64,000 nt of DNA from assembly GCF_023507705.1 (NCBI RefSeq), contig NZ_JALBGD010000001.1, positions 186,001-250,000 of the forward strand, read 5' to 3'. Under the pieces are notes generated by a model. That model worked only from the letters and a program-made list of their open reading frames with translations, was not told the origin of the DNA and did not search any database. Source of the stretch: Stappia sp. WLB 29 (GTDB lineage Bacteria > Pseudomonadota > Alphaproteobacteria > Rhizobiales > Stappiaceae). Of this stretch, positions 8,399 through 17,740 are shown in pieces; position 1 is the first letter of the stretch; each line of letters starts with the position of its first letter. The translations under genes and the position numbers were made by a program.

Positions 8399-9025
8399 TC
8401 AGGATGCCGTACGGCGGTCGAGTTCGTGACGGGAGGTGTTGTCGTTGTCGGGAACGACGGTCCAGGAGCGGTAGACAGGATGTGCGTCGCGCATCCGGTC
8501 GTAGAGCACCACCATGCCGGCCAGAAACGCCATCTTGGCCGCGTAGGTGACCACCGTGCCGACGATCACCAGCGAGAGGTTCAGCGTCAGCGCCCCCCAC
8601 ATGCCCAGAGCAAAGCCGACGGACGTGGCAAGAGACAGTGCGATGGCCCGGCGGTTGTCGTCTGAGGGGATCGGTACGACGGCACGGTTGAGCCAGACAC
8701 GCTCGCCGAAGGTGGCGCGCGCATGCCACGTGTCCAGGCGTCGGGGCGGAGGGAAGATGCGGGGATTGAGCCAGAGCCACAGGCACACAGTGGCAATGGA
8801 GAGGCCGGCTAGCGGCCAGCCGAACCACCCGTGCGACCACACAGCCAGATAGAGAAAGGGCAGCGTGGCGAAGCGTGTCCACACGCTCCATCCGCTCGCA
8901 TGGCGGTGCCATACATCCGCGTCCATGCCGAGCATGCGCAAGCGGCCGGCATTCATCGGCCGGTAGACCGAATAGCGCGCAGGTCTCGGCCGAGACGTGA
9001 CCTTTTGCTGTTGCATCTCTCGCAT
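8399..9025 (-). CDS. DUF6653 family membrane protein
   Basis: 208 aa. Residues 35-70 contain DVWHRHASGWSVWTRF, the block I associate with DUF6653, followed by two hydrophobic segments (FLYLAVWSHGWFGWPLAGLS and SIATVCLWLWL). A NPRIFPPPRR linker and a second pair of membrane segments near residues 128-170 follow. About four transmembrane helices are expected. Function is unknown. It is convergent with rocD and in the same direction as, but not tightly linked to, phaC. A later in-frame Met near residue 24 could be the true start. Confidence 0.75.
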   Translation of the reverse strand: MREMQQQKVTSRPRPARYSVYRPMNAGRLRMLGMDADVWHRHASGWSVWTRFATLPFLYLAVWSHGWFGWPLAGLSIATVCLWLWLNPRIFPPPRRLDTWHARATFGERVWLNRAVVPIPSDDNRRAIALSLATSVGFALGMWGALTLNLSLVIVGTVVTYAAKMAFLAGMVVLYDRMRDAHPVYRSWTVVPDNDNTSRHELDRRTAS

Positions 9026-9166
9026 CTCTTGCGAATTCCGGGCGATGCTCCCTCTTGCAGGGGGTTGGCACGATCCGGTAGGCGTTTCCTCAAGCCAGAG
9101 AGTTTAGCCTAGCCACCGGTTCCTCGCCACCCGAGATGCCTGACATGGTTTGCAGGCGGTATGCGG

Positions 9167-10972
9167 TCAGGAGGTCGCCTTGACGTAGCTGCCCGGTGCG
9201 TCCTCTACGATCTTCATCCGGTTGGCACCGGGCTTGCGCGGCTTCGCCGTACTGCTCTCGTGCTTGCGGATCCAGCTGTCCCAGTGCGGCCACCAGGATC
9301 CGGGATGCTCCTTCGCCTTGGCGAGCCACGCTTCGTACTCCCCCTTGGGACGCGGGCCGGTCCAGTATTGGTACTTGTTCCGAGCCGGGGGATTGACGAC
9401 ACCGGCGATGTGGCCGGACCCCGACAGAACGTAGTCGACCGGTCCGCCGAAGAACTGCGAGCCAAGGAACACTGACTGGGGCGGGGCGATGTGATCTTCG
9501 CGGGTCGCAAGGTTGTAGACCGGGATCTTCACCTTGCCGAGATCGAGTTTGTGGCCGCCGATTTCCATCGCCCCCTTGCTGAGCCGGTTCTCCAGGTAGC
9601 AATTCCGCAGATAGAACGAGTGGTTCGCCGCAGGCATGCGGGTGGAGTCGGAGTTCCAGTAGAGGAGGTCGAAGGGGAACGGCTCGCGCCCCTTCAAGTA
9701 ATTGTTGACCACATAGGGCCAGATGAGATCGTTCGAGCGCAGCAGATTGAAGGCGGAGGCCATCTTCGAGCCGTCGAGATAGCCTTTCTCGCCCATCCGT
9801 CGCTCAATGGCCTGGATCTGCTCCTCGTCCACGAAGACCTTCAGGTCGCCCGCATGGGTGAAGTCGACCTGAGTGGTGAAGAAGGTCGCGCTGGCAATGC
9901 GCTCGTCGCCCGTCGCCGCCATGTAGGCGAGCGTCACGCCCAGCAGCGTTCCGCCGACGCAATAGCCGATGGCATTGACCTGTTCCTCGCGCGTTGCCTT
10001 CCGGATGATGTCCAGCGATTCCAGAATGCCTTCGCGCATGTAATGCTCGAAGCCCTTTTGCGCCTGCCGCTCGTCCGGGTTCACCCAGGAGATGACGAAG
10101 ACCGTGTGTCCCTGGTCCACCGCCCATTTGATGAACGACTTCTCGGGCGTCAGGTCGAGGATATAATACTTGTTGATCCAGGGCGGGACGATCAGCAGCG
10201 GCCGCTTCAGAACGGTTTCGGTCGTCGGCTCGTACTGGATCAACTGGCGCACGTCGTTCTGGGCGATCACCTTGCCGGGGGTCAGGGCGAGGTTAGTGCC
10301 CACGCGGAACTTGGTCGGGTCGGACTGGCGGATCTTCAAGTCGCCCTTGCCGGCCTCGATGTCCTCGGCAAGCAGCTTCATGCCACGCACTAGGTTCTCG
10401 CCGTTGGATTCCAGCGTCTCGCGCAGCAGTTCGGGATTGGTCAGCACGAAGTTGGAGGGCGACAGCGCGTTGGCGATCTGCTTGACGTAGAAGTCCGCCT
10501 TGTGGCGGGTGTGCTCGTCGAGATCGGCGGCCTCTATCACCATCTGCTCGGCCCATTGCGAAGTGATGAGGTAGAGCTGCTTCACGAAGTCGAAGAACTG
10601 GTTCTCGCTCCATTCCGGATCGCCGAAGCGCTTGTCGCGCGGATCGGGGCTGGCAGCGGGAAGCGATTGCTCGCCCATCATGCGCTTCAGCGACGAGTTC
10701 CACAGGTCGATATACTTACCCCAGAGCCGCGTCTGCGCTTCGAGCGCGCGCTGCGGGTCGGACATCCAGTACTCGCCGACCTGAGCCAGCGTCTTGAAGA
10801 TCACCGTAAGCTCGTCGCTGGTCTCCGGCTTGATCTCGCCCTTCTCGCGCGGCTCCACATAAGCCGCCATGGCGCGCCCGGCATTTTCGATGATGCGGCC
10901 GAAATTCTGAGCAAACGCCTCTGGATTCTTGACGATATACTGCAACAGCGGACTGGTTTTTTCGTCAGTCAT
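9167..10972 (-). CDS. phaC: Class I poly(3-hydroxyalkanoate) synthase
   Basis: 601 aa, the size of class I synthases. It polymerises (R)-3-hydroxyacyl-CoA on the granule surface. The N-terminal PhaC_N region (about 90-260) is followed by an alpha/beta-hydrolase core. The lipase-like box is GYCVGG with nucleophile C338. The Asp of [11 protein letters not shown] and the His of [12 protein letters not shown] complete the triad. [15 protein letters not shown] and [12 protein letters not shown] are family blocks. An in-frame GTG at 10990 overlaps the GGAGGA ribosome site that serves the ATG at 10972, so the ATG is preferred. No phaAB or phasin lies beside it. Confidence 0.96.
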   Translation of the reverse strand: MTDEKTSPLLQYIVKNPEAFAQNFGRIIENAGRAMAAYVEPREKGEIKPETSDELTVIFKTLAQVGEYWMSDPQRALEAQTRLWGKYIDLWNSSLKRMMGEQSLPAASPDPRDKRFGDPEWSENQFFDFVKQLYLITSQWAEQMVIEAADLDEHTRHKADFYVKQIANALSPSNFVLTNPELLRETLESNGENLVRGMKLLAEDIEAGKGDLKIRQSDPTKFRVGTNLALTPGKVIAQNDVRQLIQYEPTTETVLKRPLLIVPPWINKYYILDLTPEKSFIKWAVDQGHTVFVISWVNPDERQAQKGFEHYMREGILESLDIIRKATREEQVNAIGYCVGGTLLGVTLAYMAATGDERIASATFFTTQVDFTHAGDLKVFVDEEQIQAIERRMGEKGYLDGSKMASAFNLLRSNDLIWPYVVNNYLKGREPFPFDLLYWNSDSTRMPAANHSFYLRNCYLENRLSKGAMEIGGHKLDLGKVKIPVYNLATREDHIAPPQSVFLGSQFFGGPVDYVLSGSGHIAGVVNPPARNKYQYWTGPRPKGEYEAWLAKAKEHPGSWWPHWDSWIRKHESSTAKPRKPGANRMKIVEDAPGSYVKATS

Positions 10973-11202
10973 CCCTGGCGTATCCTCCACTCTAGTACCC
11001 GGTTGCCGTCAGCGACCGCACCCTGCGCGGATCGTTTGCGGCGACCATTGTCGACCCCCGTTTGCACACCTTGTCCGCTTGACGCCATAATAGGGCTTGA
11101 TGACGGCCAACTGACAAGTTGGACAAAGCGCTTACAATGTCGTACGTCCCCATCAGCTTGCAAGCGGTGACGTTCGGGAAATTCGTGCAGGACCACGGTT
11201 AC

Positions 11203-11667
11203 ATGCGTGCAACGGTCTTCACCACCTTTTTGGTCTCGGCGCTGGTCGCCGGGTGCGCCTATGCGCCCTCCGGCACGCTGATCGACGCGCTGGAGCCGGA
11301 AGGTTCTCCGCGCGCGGCAGCGTCGTCCCCCCTAGCGACGGCTCAGCCGGCAACTACATCCTCCGCGGCGACCGAGGCCATGCCAACTCTGACACCGCCC
11401 GTCGCCTACGGGCCGACCGGCGCGCCCGCCAGGTCGGGGCCGGTTGCAGAGCAGGGAATAGCGGCGACGCCTTCTATGCGCGATCCCGACGGGTTGCTCA
11501 CCGAGGATGCGGCAGCGGCCACGCGCAGCCGTCTTCAGGAGATCGCACGCTCGCGCGGCGGCACACGGCCTGCCGTGGCCAGCAGCGTTTCCCAGCTGAA
11601 GAAGCTCGGGGAGAGCCATGGCGCCCGTGCCATTTCAGAGATCGAGGCGGACGGCGCGAGCCAATGA
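11203..11667 (+). CDS. Putative lipoprotein
   Basis: 154 aa from the ATG at 11203. It has a short lipoprotein signal, MRATVFTTFLVSALVAGCAY, with lipobox LVAG-C at residues 14-18. The rest is low-complexity Ala/Pro/Ser/Thr-rich sequence (residues 35-100), then a more ordered helix-prone end with EDAAAATRSRLQEIARSRGG. I do not recognise the family. Open frame continues upstream to 11119, but that would bury the signal peptide. It is divergent from phaC and 173 bp upstream of the aminotransferase gene. It is probably anchored in the inner or outer membrane facing the periplasm. Confidence 0.65.
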   Translation: MRATVFTTFLVSALVAGCAYAPSGTLIDALEPEGSPRAAASSPLATAQPATTSSAATEAMPTLTPPVAYGPTGAPARSGPVAEQGIAATPSMRDPDGLLTEDAAAATRSRLQEIARSRGGTRPAVASSVSQLKKLGESHGARAISEIEADGASQ

Positions 11668-11840
11668 TGTCCTTGTGCCGTTTCAGGCGCGGATATTTTG
11701 GCCCCAAAGCCTTTTTGCCGATGCGCGGCGGCCCGGCCACTGGTATGTAGCCGCCGTTTGGCATCGCGCCTCGGCCGATGCTTGTATGCGCCTGGATACG
11801 AGGCGCGCGCAGACCACGCTTTGCGGGTGAGGATTGGACC

Positions 11841-13058
11841 ATGGAAGAGTTCTACCAGACGCGGCGCTTGCCGCCCTATGTCTTCGAACAGGTCAACCGG
11901 CTCAAGGCAAAGGCACGCGCGGCAGGCGCAGACATCATCGATCTCGGCATGGGTAATCCCGATCTGCCGACCCCCAAGCATATCGTCGACAAGCTGACGG
12001 AGACCGTCCAGAACCCCAGGACCCATCGCTATTCCGCGTCCAAGGGCATTCCGGGCCTGCGCCGGGCGCAGGCGGCCTATTATGAGCGCCGGTTCGGCGT
12101 GAAGCTCAACCCGGAGACCCAGGTCGTTGCGACCCTCGGTTCCAAGGAAGGCTTCGCCAACATGGCACAGGCCATCTCGGCGCCGGGCGACGTGGTGCTG
12201 GTGCCCAACCCCAGCTACCCGATTCATGCTTTCGGCTTCCTGATGGCCGGTGCAGTGCTGCGCTCGATTCCCTCTGAGCCGGGACCGGAGGTGTTTCACG
12301 CGCTGGAGCGTGCGCTCATCCATTCGGTGCCGAAGCCGATCGCGATGATCCTGTGCTATCCGGCCAACCCGACCGCCTATGTCGCTGACATCGAGTTCTA
12401 CCGGGACGTCATCGCCTTCGCGAAGAAGCACGACATCTTCGTGTTGTCTGATCTCGCCTATTCCGAGATCTATTTCGGCGCCACGCCGCCGCCCTCCGTG
12501 CTGCAGGTGCCTGGCGCCATCGATGTCGCGGTCGAGTTCACCTCGCTCTCCAAGACCTTCTCGATGCCCGGCTGGCGCATGGGTTTCGCCGTTGGCAACG
12601 AGCGGCTTATCGCGGCGTTGGCGCGGGTGAAATCCTACCTCGACTATGGTGCCTTCACGCCGATCCAGGTGGCCGCCTCCGCTGCGCTGAACGGCCCGGA
12701 CGACTGCATCGTCGCGGCGCGCGAGACCTACCGCAAGCGGCGCGACATCCTGGTCGAGTCCTTCGGGCGGGCCGGCTGGGACGTGCCGGCACCGGAGGCC
12801 TCGATGTTCGCCTGGGCGCCGATCCCGGAGAAGTTCCGTCATCTCGGCTCGCTGGAATTCTCCAAGCTCCTGATCGAGCATGCGGACGTCGCCGTGGCTC
12901 CCGGCCTCGGCTTTGGCGAGTATGGCGACACCCATGTGCGCATCGCCCTGGTGGAAAACGAGCAGCGCATCCGTCAGGCAGCGAGAAGCCTGCGCCGCTT
13001 CCTTGAAACCGCGGACGAAAAATTGCACAACGTCATCCCCATCGGAGCCTCGGGTTAA
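11841..13058 (+). CDS. Class I/II aminotransferase (AlaC / LL-DAP aminotransferase-like)
   Basis: 405 aa, fold-type I PLP enzyme. IIDLGMGNPDLPTPKHIVDKL at the N-terminus, TLGSKEGFANMAQAI and VLVPNPSYPIHAFGF are typical of the AlaC/DapL-like group. SLSKTFSMPGWRMGF holds the PLP lysine and FGEYGDTHVRIALVENEQRIRQA carries the substrate-carboxylate Arg. The ATG has GAGG upstream. It is 51 bp before hom, so it may serve amino-acid synthesis in the aspartate or alanine family. Glutamate-pyruvate transaminase activity is the safest guess; the frequent annotation as LL-diaminopimelate aminotransferase is not proven by these motifs. Confidence 0.88.
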   Translation: MEEFYQTRRLPPYVFEQVNRLKAKARAAGADIIDLGMGNPDLPTPKHIVDKLTETVQNPRTHRYSASKGIPGLRRAQAAYYERRFGVKLNPETQVVATLGSKEGFANMAQAISAPGDVVLVPNPSYPIHAFGFLMAGAVLRSIPSEPGPEVFHALERALIHSVPKPIAMILCYPANPTAYVADIEFYRDVIAFAKKHDIFVLSDLAYSEIYFGATPPPSVLQVPGAIDVAVEFTSLSKTFSMPGWRMGFAVGNERLIAALARVKSYLDYGAFTPIQVAASAALNGPDDCIVAARETYRKRRDILVESFGRAGWDVPAPEASMFAWAPIPEKFRHLGSLEFSKLLIEHADVAVAPGLGFGEYGDTHVRIALVENEQRIRQAARSLRRFLETADEKLHNVIPIGASG

Positions 13059-13109
13059 GGGCGTGCCGCCTCGCGCGGCGCGTCACTCCTCAAACGGATC
13101 GCGATCTTC

Positions 13110-14432
13110 ATGAAATCTGAATTGCGCGTCGGCGTTGCCGGCCTCGGAACGGTTGGTGCCTCTCTCGTTCGCCTGCTTCGCCGCAAGGCGGACACTTTTG
13201 CCACTCGCTGCGGCCGCCCCGTCACCGTCACCGGCGTTTCGGCGCGTGATCGCTCCCGTGATCGTGGCGTCGATCTTTCGGAGATCATCTGGCACGACCG
13301 GGCCGAAGACCTCGCCGTATCTCCGGATATCGATGTCTTCGTCGAACTGATCGGCGGAGACAACGGCCCGGCGGAGGCGAGCGTGCGCGCAGCCCTGGCC
13401 GCCGGCAAGCATGTGGTCACCGCCAACAAGGCGCTGCTCGCCCGCCACGGCGTCGAACTCGTCCGCCTTGCCGAGGAAAACGGCGTCAGCCTCGCCTTCG
13501 AGGCAGCGGCCGCCGGCGGCATCCCCGTGATCAAGGCGGTGCGCGAGTCCCTCGCTGGCAACGACATTTCGCGGATCTACGGCATCCTCAACGGCACCTG
13601 CAATTACATCCTGACCAGGATGGAGCAGGAAGGGCTGGACTTTTCCGAGTGCCTCGCCGATGCCCAGCGGCTGGGCTATGCAGAGGCCGACCCGACCTTC
13701 GACATCGAAGGCTTCGACACCGCCCACAAGCTGGCGTTGCTGACGTCGCTCGCCTTCGGCAATGAGATCGACGCGGATGCGATCTACATGGAGGGCATCT
13801 CCTCGATCACCCGCGCCGATATCGAGGCGGCGACCGAACTCGGCTACCGCATCAAGCTGCTGGGCGTTGCCCAGAAGACCGACAGCGGTATCGAACAGCG
13901 CGTGCACCCGACCATGGTGCCCCGCGCCTCGGCGATCGCCCGGATCGATGGGGTGCTGAACGCGGTTGCCATCGACGGTGACGCGGTCGGCGAGGTCGTG
14001 CTTGTCGGTCCCGGCGCCGGCGGCAACGCCACTGCCTCGGCCGTTCTGGGAGACCTCGCCGATATTGCGCGCGGCCTTGCCATTCCTGCTCTCGGCCGTC
14101 CGGTCGGCAAGCTCACCCCTTACAAGGCCGCGCGCATGCGCATGCATGAGGGCGGCTACTATATCCGCCTCGCGGTCTACGACCGTCCTGGCGCCTTTGC
14201 CGAGATTGCGCGGATCATGGCCGGCGAGGGCATCTCGCTGGAATCCATCGTCCAGCGCGACCGGACCCGCCGCGTCGGCGACCAGACTCCGCATGGCGAC
14301 ACGCCGCAACCGGTGATCCTGATCACCTACGAAACCACCGAGGCTGCGGTGAAGCGGGCCCTTGCGACGATTTCCGCACAGAACGTCGTCGCCGGGACCC
14401 CGCAACTCATCCGTATCGAGAAACTCGGCTGA
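13110..14432 (+). CDS. hom: Homoserine dehydrogenase
   Basis: 440 aa. It reduces aspartate semialdehyde to homoserine, the branch point to threonine and methionine. Domains: NAD(P)-binding Rossmann region (VGVAGLGTVGASLVRLL, residues 5-21), catalytic core with KHVVTANKALLA and YGILNGTCNYILTRM (around 155-170), and LGYAEADPTFDIEGFDTAHKLALL. A C-terminal ACT domain (YYIRLAVYDRPGAFAEIARIM, about 347-367) would bind the feedback inhibitor, as in threonine-sensitive enzymes. It lies between the aminotransferase and glpX, all rightward with short gaps, so it is probably co-transcribed. Confidence 0.97.
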   Translation: MKSELRVGVAGLGTVGASLVRLLRRKADTFATRCGRPVTVTGVSARDRSRDRGVDLSEIIWHDRAEDLAVSPDIDVFVELIGGDNGPAEASVRAALAAGKHVVTANKALLARHGVELVRLAEENGVSLAFEAAAAGGIPVIKAVRESLAGNDISRIYGILNGTCNYILTRMEQEGLDFSECLADAQRLGYAEADPTFDIEGFDTAHKLALLTSLAFGNEIDADAIYMEGISSITRADIEAATELGYRIKLLGVAQKTDSGIEQRVHPTMVPRASAIARIDGVLNAVAIDGDAVGEVVLVGPGAGGNATASAVLGDLADIARGLAIPALGRPVGKLTPYKAARMRMHEGGYYIRLAVYDRPGAFAEIARIMAGEGISLESIVQRDRTRRVGDQTPHGDTPQPVILITYETTEAAVKRALATISAQNVVAGTPQLIRIEKLG

Positions 14433-14470
14433 CCGATCCGCCCCTGTCACGCGCCCTTCGAGGAACCCTG

Positions 14471-15469
14471 ATGCCCAGCAATGCAGACCTTCATAGCGAA
14501 GCACTCGACCGTATTCTGACCCTGGAGCTTGCCCGCGTCACCGAGCGTGCCGCCGTTGGCGCTGCCCGCCTGCGCGGCCGCGGCGACGAGAAGGCTGCCG
14601 ATCAGGCCGCAGTCGACGCTATGCGCCGGGAACTGAACCGCCTGCCGATCGACGGCACGGTCACCATCGGCGAGGGCGAGCGCGACGAAGCGCCGATGCT
14701 CTATATCGGCGAGAAGGTTGGCACGGGCGAGGGGCCGGAGGTCGACATCGCCCTAGATCCGCTCGAGGGTACCACGATCTGCGCCAAGAACCTGCCCAAT
14801 TCGCTGGCCGTGATCGCATTGGCGCCGAAGGGCGGCCTGCTCAATGCGCCGGACAGCTACATGGAAAAGATCGCCATCGGTCCGGGCTATCCGGCCGGCC
14901 TGGTCGATCTCGACGCCCCCGTGGCCGACAACATCAACGCGCTGGCCAAGGCCAAGGGCGTTCCGGTCGCCGAGATCACCGCTTGCGTGCTCGACCGTCC
15001 GCGCCACGCTCGCCTGATCGAGGACCTGCGCGCCACCGGCGTCGCGGTGCGTCTGATCGGCGATGGCGACGTGGCAGGTATTATCCACACCACCGATCCG
15101 GACGAGACCGGCATCGACATCTATATGGGCATCGGCGGTGCGCCGGAGGGCGTACTGGCGGCGGCGGCGCTGCGCTGCATCGGCGGCCAGATGCAGGGGC
15201 GGCTGGTGATCACCCGCGACGAGCAGGTCGAGCGGGCCGGCCGCATGGGTATCGACGACATCCATCGCAAGTACACGATGGAGGAGATGGCGCGCGGCGA
15301 GGATGTCCTGTTCGCCGCCACCGGGGTCACCGACGGCAACTTCCTGCAGGGCGTGCGCTTCGGGCGCGGCGAGATCACCACCCACACGGTGGTGATGCGC
15401 GCGGCGACGGGTACGGTGCGCTACATCAAGGCGCGCCACACCCAACTCGACAAGTTCCACCTCGACTGA
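14471..15469 (+). CDS. glpX: Class II fructose-1,6-bisphosphatase
   Basis: 332 aa, GlpX family. It dephosphorylates fructose 1,6-bisphosphate in gluconeogenesis; some members also act on sedoheptulose bisphosphate. Metal and substrate motifs seen are TIGEGERDEAPMLYIGE (about residues 60-76), DIALDPLEGTTICAKN (about 91-106), and the GIGGAPEGVLAAAALRCIGGQMQGRL block near residue 220. The ATG has GAGGAA upstream. It begins 38 bp after hom; the hom-glpX-recJ order is familiar in alphaproteobacteria. No regulatory feature seen in the gap. Confidence 0.96.
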   Translation: MPSNADLHSEALDRILTLELARVTERAAVGAARLRGRGDEKAADQAAVDAMRRELNRLPIDGTVTIGEGERDEAPMLYIGEKVGTGEGPEVDIALDPLEGTTICAKNLPNSLAVIALAPKGGLLNAPDSYMEKIAIGPGYPAGLVDLDAPVADNINALAKAKGVPVAEITACVLDRPRHARLIEDLRATGVAVRLIGDGDVAGIIHTTDPDETGIDIYMGIGGAPEGVLAAAALRCIGGQMQGRLVITRDEQVERAGRMGIDDIHRKYTMEEMARGEDVLFAATGVTDGNFLQGVRFGRGEITTHTVVMRAATGTVRYIKARHTQLDKFHLD

Positions 15470-15492
15470 ACGAAGAGGGCCGTACCCGCCAG

Positions 15493-17322
15493 ATGACCGG
15501 CATCGACCAGACCGCTTCGACGGATGACAGGCGCCGCCGTGTTCTCGGCGTCGTCCGTTCCGCCGGCGAGCGGACCTGGCGGGAGCGGCTGACACAGCCG
15601 CAGGCCGCAACGGCGCTAGCGATGGCACAGCGTCTCGGCGTGCCGGAGGTCGTCGCGCGGGTGATGGCCGCTCGCGATGTCCAGCTGGAAGCGGCCGAGC
15701 GGTTTCTCGATCCCACCATCAAGGATCTGATGCCGGATCCTTCGTCGCTTTGCGACATGGATCCGGCCGTCGCGCGGGTCGCCGATGCAGTGGCCGCGGG
15801 CGCACGTATCGCGATCTTCGGCGACTATGACGTGGACGGCGCCACGTCCTCCGCGCTGCTGTCGCGCTATCTTTCTTTCCTCGGCATCGCCAGCCGCATT
15901 CATATTCCCGACCGCGTCATCGAAGGCTACGGGCCCAACGGGCCGGCCATCCGCATGCTGCGGGAGGAGGGGGCAGGGCTCCTCGTCTGCGTCGATTGCG
16001 GCAGCGTCTCCTTCGAGGCCTTCGCCGAGGCCCGCACCGTCGGCCTAGACGTCGTGGTGCTCGACCATCACCAGGTGGGCGAGGAACTGCCCGCCACCGC
16101 TGCCCTGGTCAATCCGAATCGGCAGGACGATCTCTCCGGTCTTGGCCATCTCGCTGCCGTCGGCGTTACCTTTGTCTTCCTCGTCGGGCTGAACCGAGAG
16201 CTTCGCCGCCGCGGGCTGTTCCGCGGCAGGCGGGAGCCGGACCTGCTGGCGCTGCTCGATCTCGTTGCCGTCGGAACGGTTTGCGACGTGGTGCCGTTGA
16301 AAGGGCTGAACCGGGCTTTCGTGCGGAAGGGTCTGCTCGCCATGCACGGCCGCGCCAATGCCGGCCTTGCTGCGCTCGGCGACGTGTCGCGCGTCCACGG
16401 CCGGGCAACGCCCTATCATCTCGGCTTCATGATCGGCCCGCGCATCAATGCAGGCGGCCGCATCGGCGACGCCGCCCTTGGCGCACGGCTCCTTACCACC
16501 GACGACATGGACGAGGCGCGCGCCATCGCCGAGCGGCTCGATGGGCTTAACGCCGAGCGCCAGGCCATCGAGGCCGAAATGCTTCTGGAGGGCGATGCCC
16601 AGGCGTTGATCGCCACCCAGCAACACGCCCCGGCCGTTCTCCTCACTGGCTCGCCCGGATGGCATCCCGGCGTCGTCGGTCTCGTCGCCGCCCGCCTCAA
16701 GGAACGCTATCGCCGGCCGGCCTTCGCCATCGCTTATGACGTCGACGGCAAGGGGACAGGCTCCGGGCGCTCGATCCCCGGTGTCGACCTTGGAGCTGCC
16801 GTCCGGCGCGCCGTCGACGAGAAGATATTGGAAAAGGGCGGCGGACACGCGATGGCCGCAGGCCTGACCGTCCGCCGCGAGAAACTTGCCGACCTTGCTG
16901 CCTTCCTGCAGGACGCGCTGGCCGAGGACGTTGCCGCCGCACGCTCGGCGACCGAACTGAAGATCGACGGCGCCATGACGGCGGGAGCCGCCAGCGCCGA
17001 TCTTCTGCACATGCTGGAAACGGCAGGCCCGTTCGGCGCCGGCCACCCGGAACCTGTCTTCGCCTTTCCCAGCCACCGCGTCACCTTCGCCGATACGGTC
17101 GGCAAGGGACATGTGCGCCTGACGCTGGCCGATGGCGGCGGCAGCACGCTCAAGGCCATCGCCTTCAAGGCCGCCGATACGCCGCTCGGCCTGGCGATCC
17201 TCGGTGCCCGAGGCGGCGCTTTGCATGTCGCCGGATCGCTGTCCCTCGACACATGGCAGGGGCAGGAGCGCGTGCAGCTGAGGGTGATCGACGTTGCCGA
17301 TCCGCAGCGCTCCCGCCTCTGA
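15493..17322 (+). CDS. recJ: Single-stranded-DNA-specific exonuclease RecJ
   Basis: 609 aa, normal for RecJ. It degrades single-stranded DNA 5' to 3' in recombination and repair. DHH domain motifs: IAIFGDYDVDGATSSALL (about residues 105-122), VCVDCGS (about 165), and VVLDHHQVGEELP (about 185), which are the Mn ligands. The DHHA1 domain contains GGGHAMAAGLTV (about 450). The ATG at 15493 is the first start consistent with the family N-terminus; open frame extends upstream inside glpX but is an overlap artefact. It begins 23 bp after glpX, so probably the last gene of the operon. Confidence 0.96.
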   Translation: MTGIDQTASTDDRRRRVLGVVRSAGERTWRERLTQPQAATALAMAQRLGVPEVVARVMAARDVQLEAAERFLDPTIKDLMPDPSSLCDMDPAVARVADAVAAGARIAIFGDYDVDGATSSALLSRYLSFLGIASRIHIPDRVIEGYGPNGPAIRMLREEGAGLLVCVDCGSVSFEAFAEARTVGLDVVVLDHHQVGEELPATAALVNPNRQDDLSGLGHLAAVGVTFVFLVGLNRELRRRGLFRGRREPDLLALLDLVAVGTVCDVVPLKGLNRAFVRKGLLAMHGRANAGLAALGDVSRVHGRATPYHLGFMIGPRINAGGRIGDAALGARLLTTDDMDEARAIAERLDGLNAERQAIEAEMLLEGDAQALIATQQHAPAVLLTGSPGWHPGVVGLVAARLKERYRRPAFAIAYDVDGKGTGSGRSIPGVDLGAAVRRAVDEKILEKGGGHAMAAGLTVRREKLADLAAFLQDALAEDVAAARSATELKIDGAMTAGAASADLLHMLETAGPFGAGHPEPVFAFPSHRVTFADTVGKGHVRLTLADGGGSTLKAIAFKAADTPLGLAILGARGGALHVAGSLSLDTWQGQERVQLRVIDVADPQRSRL

Positions 17323-17435
17323 GACCGGGTCAGCTATCTCGGAATCTTCTGCCCATCGGCATTTCCTGCCCTGTTAAGGAAGGCGAAACTCCGCCCGCAC
17401 TACTGTGTCTCCGGATGGAATTGCGGGATGGAATC

Positions 17436-17639
17436 ATGACTCCTCGGGCCCAGTTGCGTCATTTGATGGCCGAAGTCGACACTGCTGCAGACAATGCAGA
17501 GCGCGCCTTGCGCCGCCTGCAGGCGCAGGGCGTTTCTACCGCTGTTCCCGAGCGTGCGGCTGCCGTGACGCCCTTGCGGGCAGGGCTCGTGCTTGCCAGC
17601 CTGCTGATGGCGGCCAAGGCCATGATCTCCAACGACTGA
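17436..17639 (+). CDS. Small hypothetical protein
   Basis: 67 aa. Family not recognised. The first half is an amphipathic, possibly coiled-coil helix (RAQLRHLMAEVDTAADNAER, then ALRRLQAQ). The end is a weakly hydrophobic segment (LRAGLVLASLLMAAKAMI) that could be a membrane anchor. GGGATGG precedes the ATG at a short spacing. An in-frame ATG at 17415 would add seven residues. It lies 113 bp after recJ and 101 bp before the nitrilase-family gene. It could be a tail-anchored protein or not be expressed. Confidence 0.45.
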   Translation: MTPRAQLRHLMAEVDTAADNAERALRRLQAQGVSTAVPERAAAVTPLRAGLVLASLLMAAKAMISND

Positions 17640-17740
17640 CCAGTTCACGGCCGGAATCTCGCTTCGCTGCGACCCTTTTCGGTTGGTCGCGCGATTTGTC
17701 GCCTTGATTGTCTTGGACGATGGGGCCAGCATCCGGCCTC

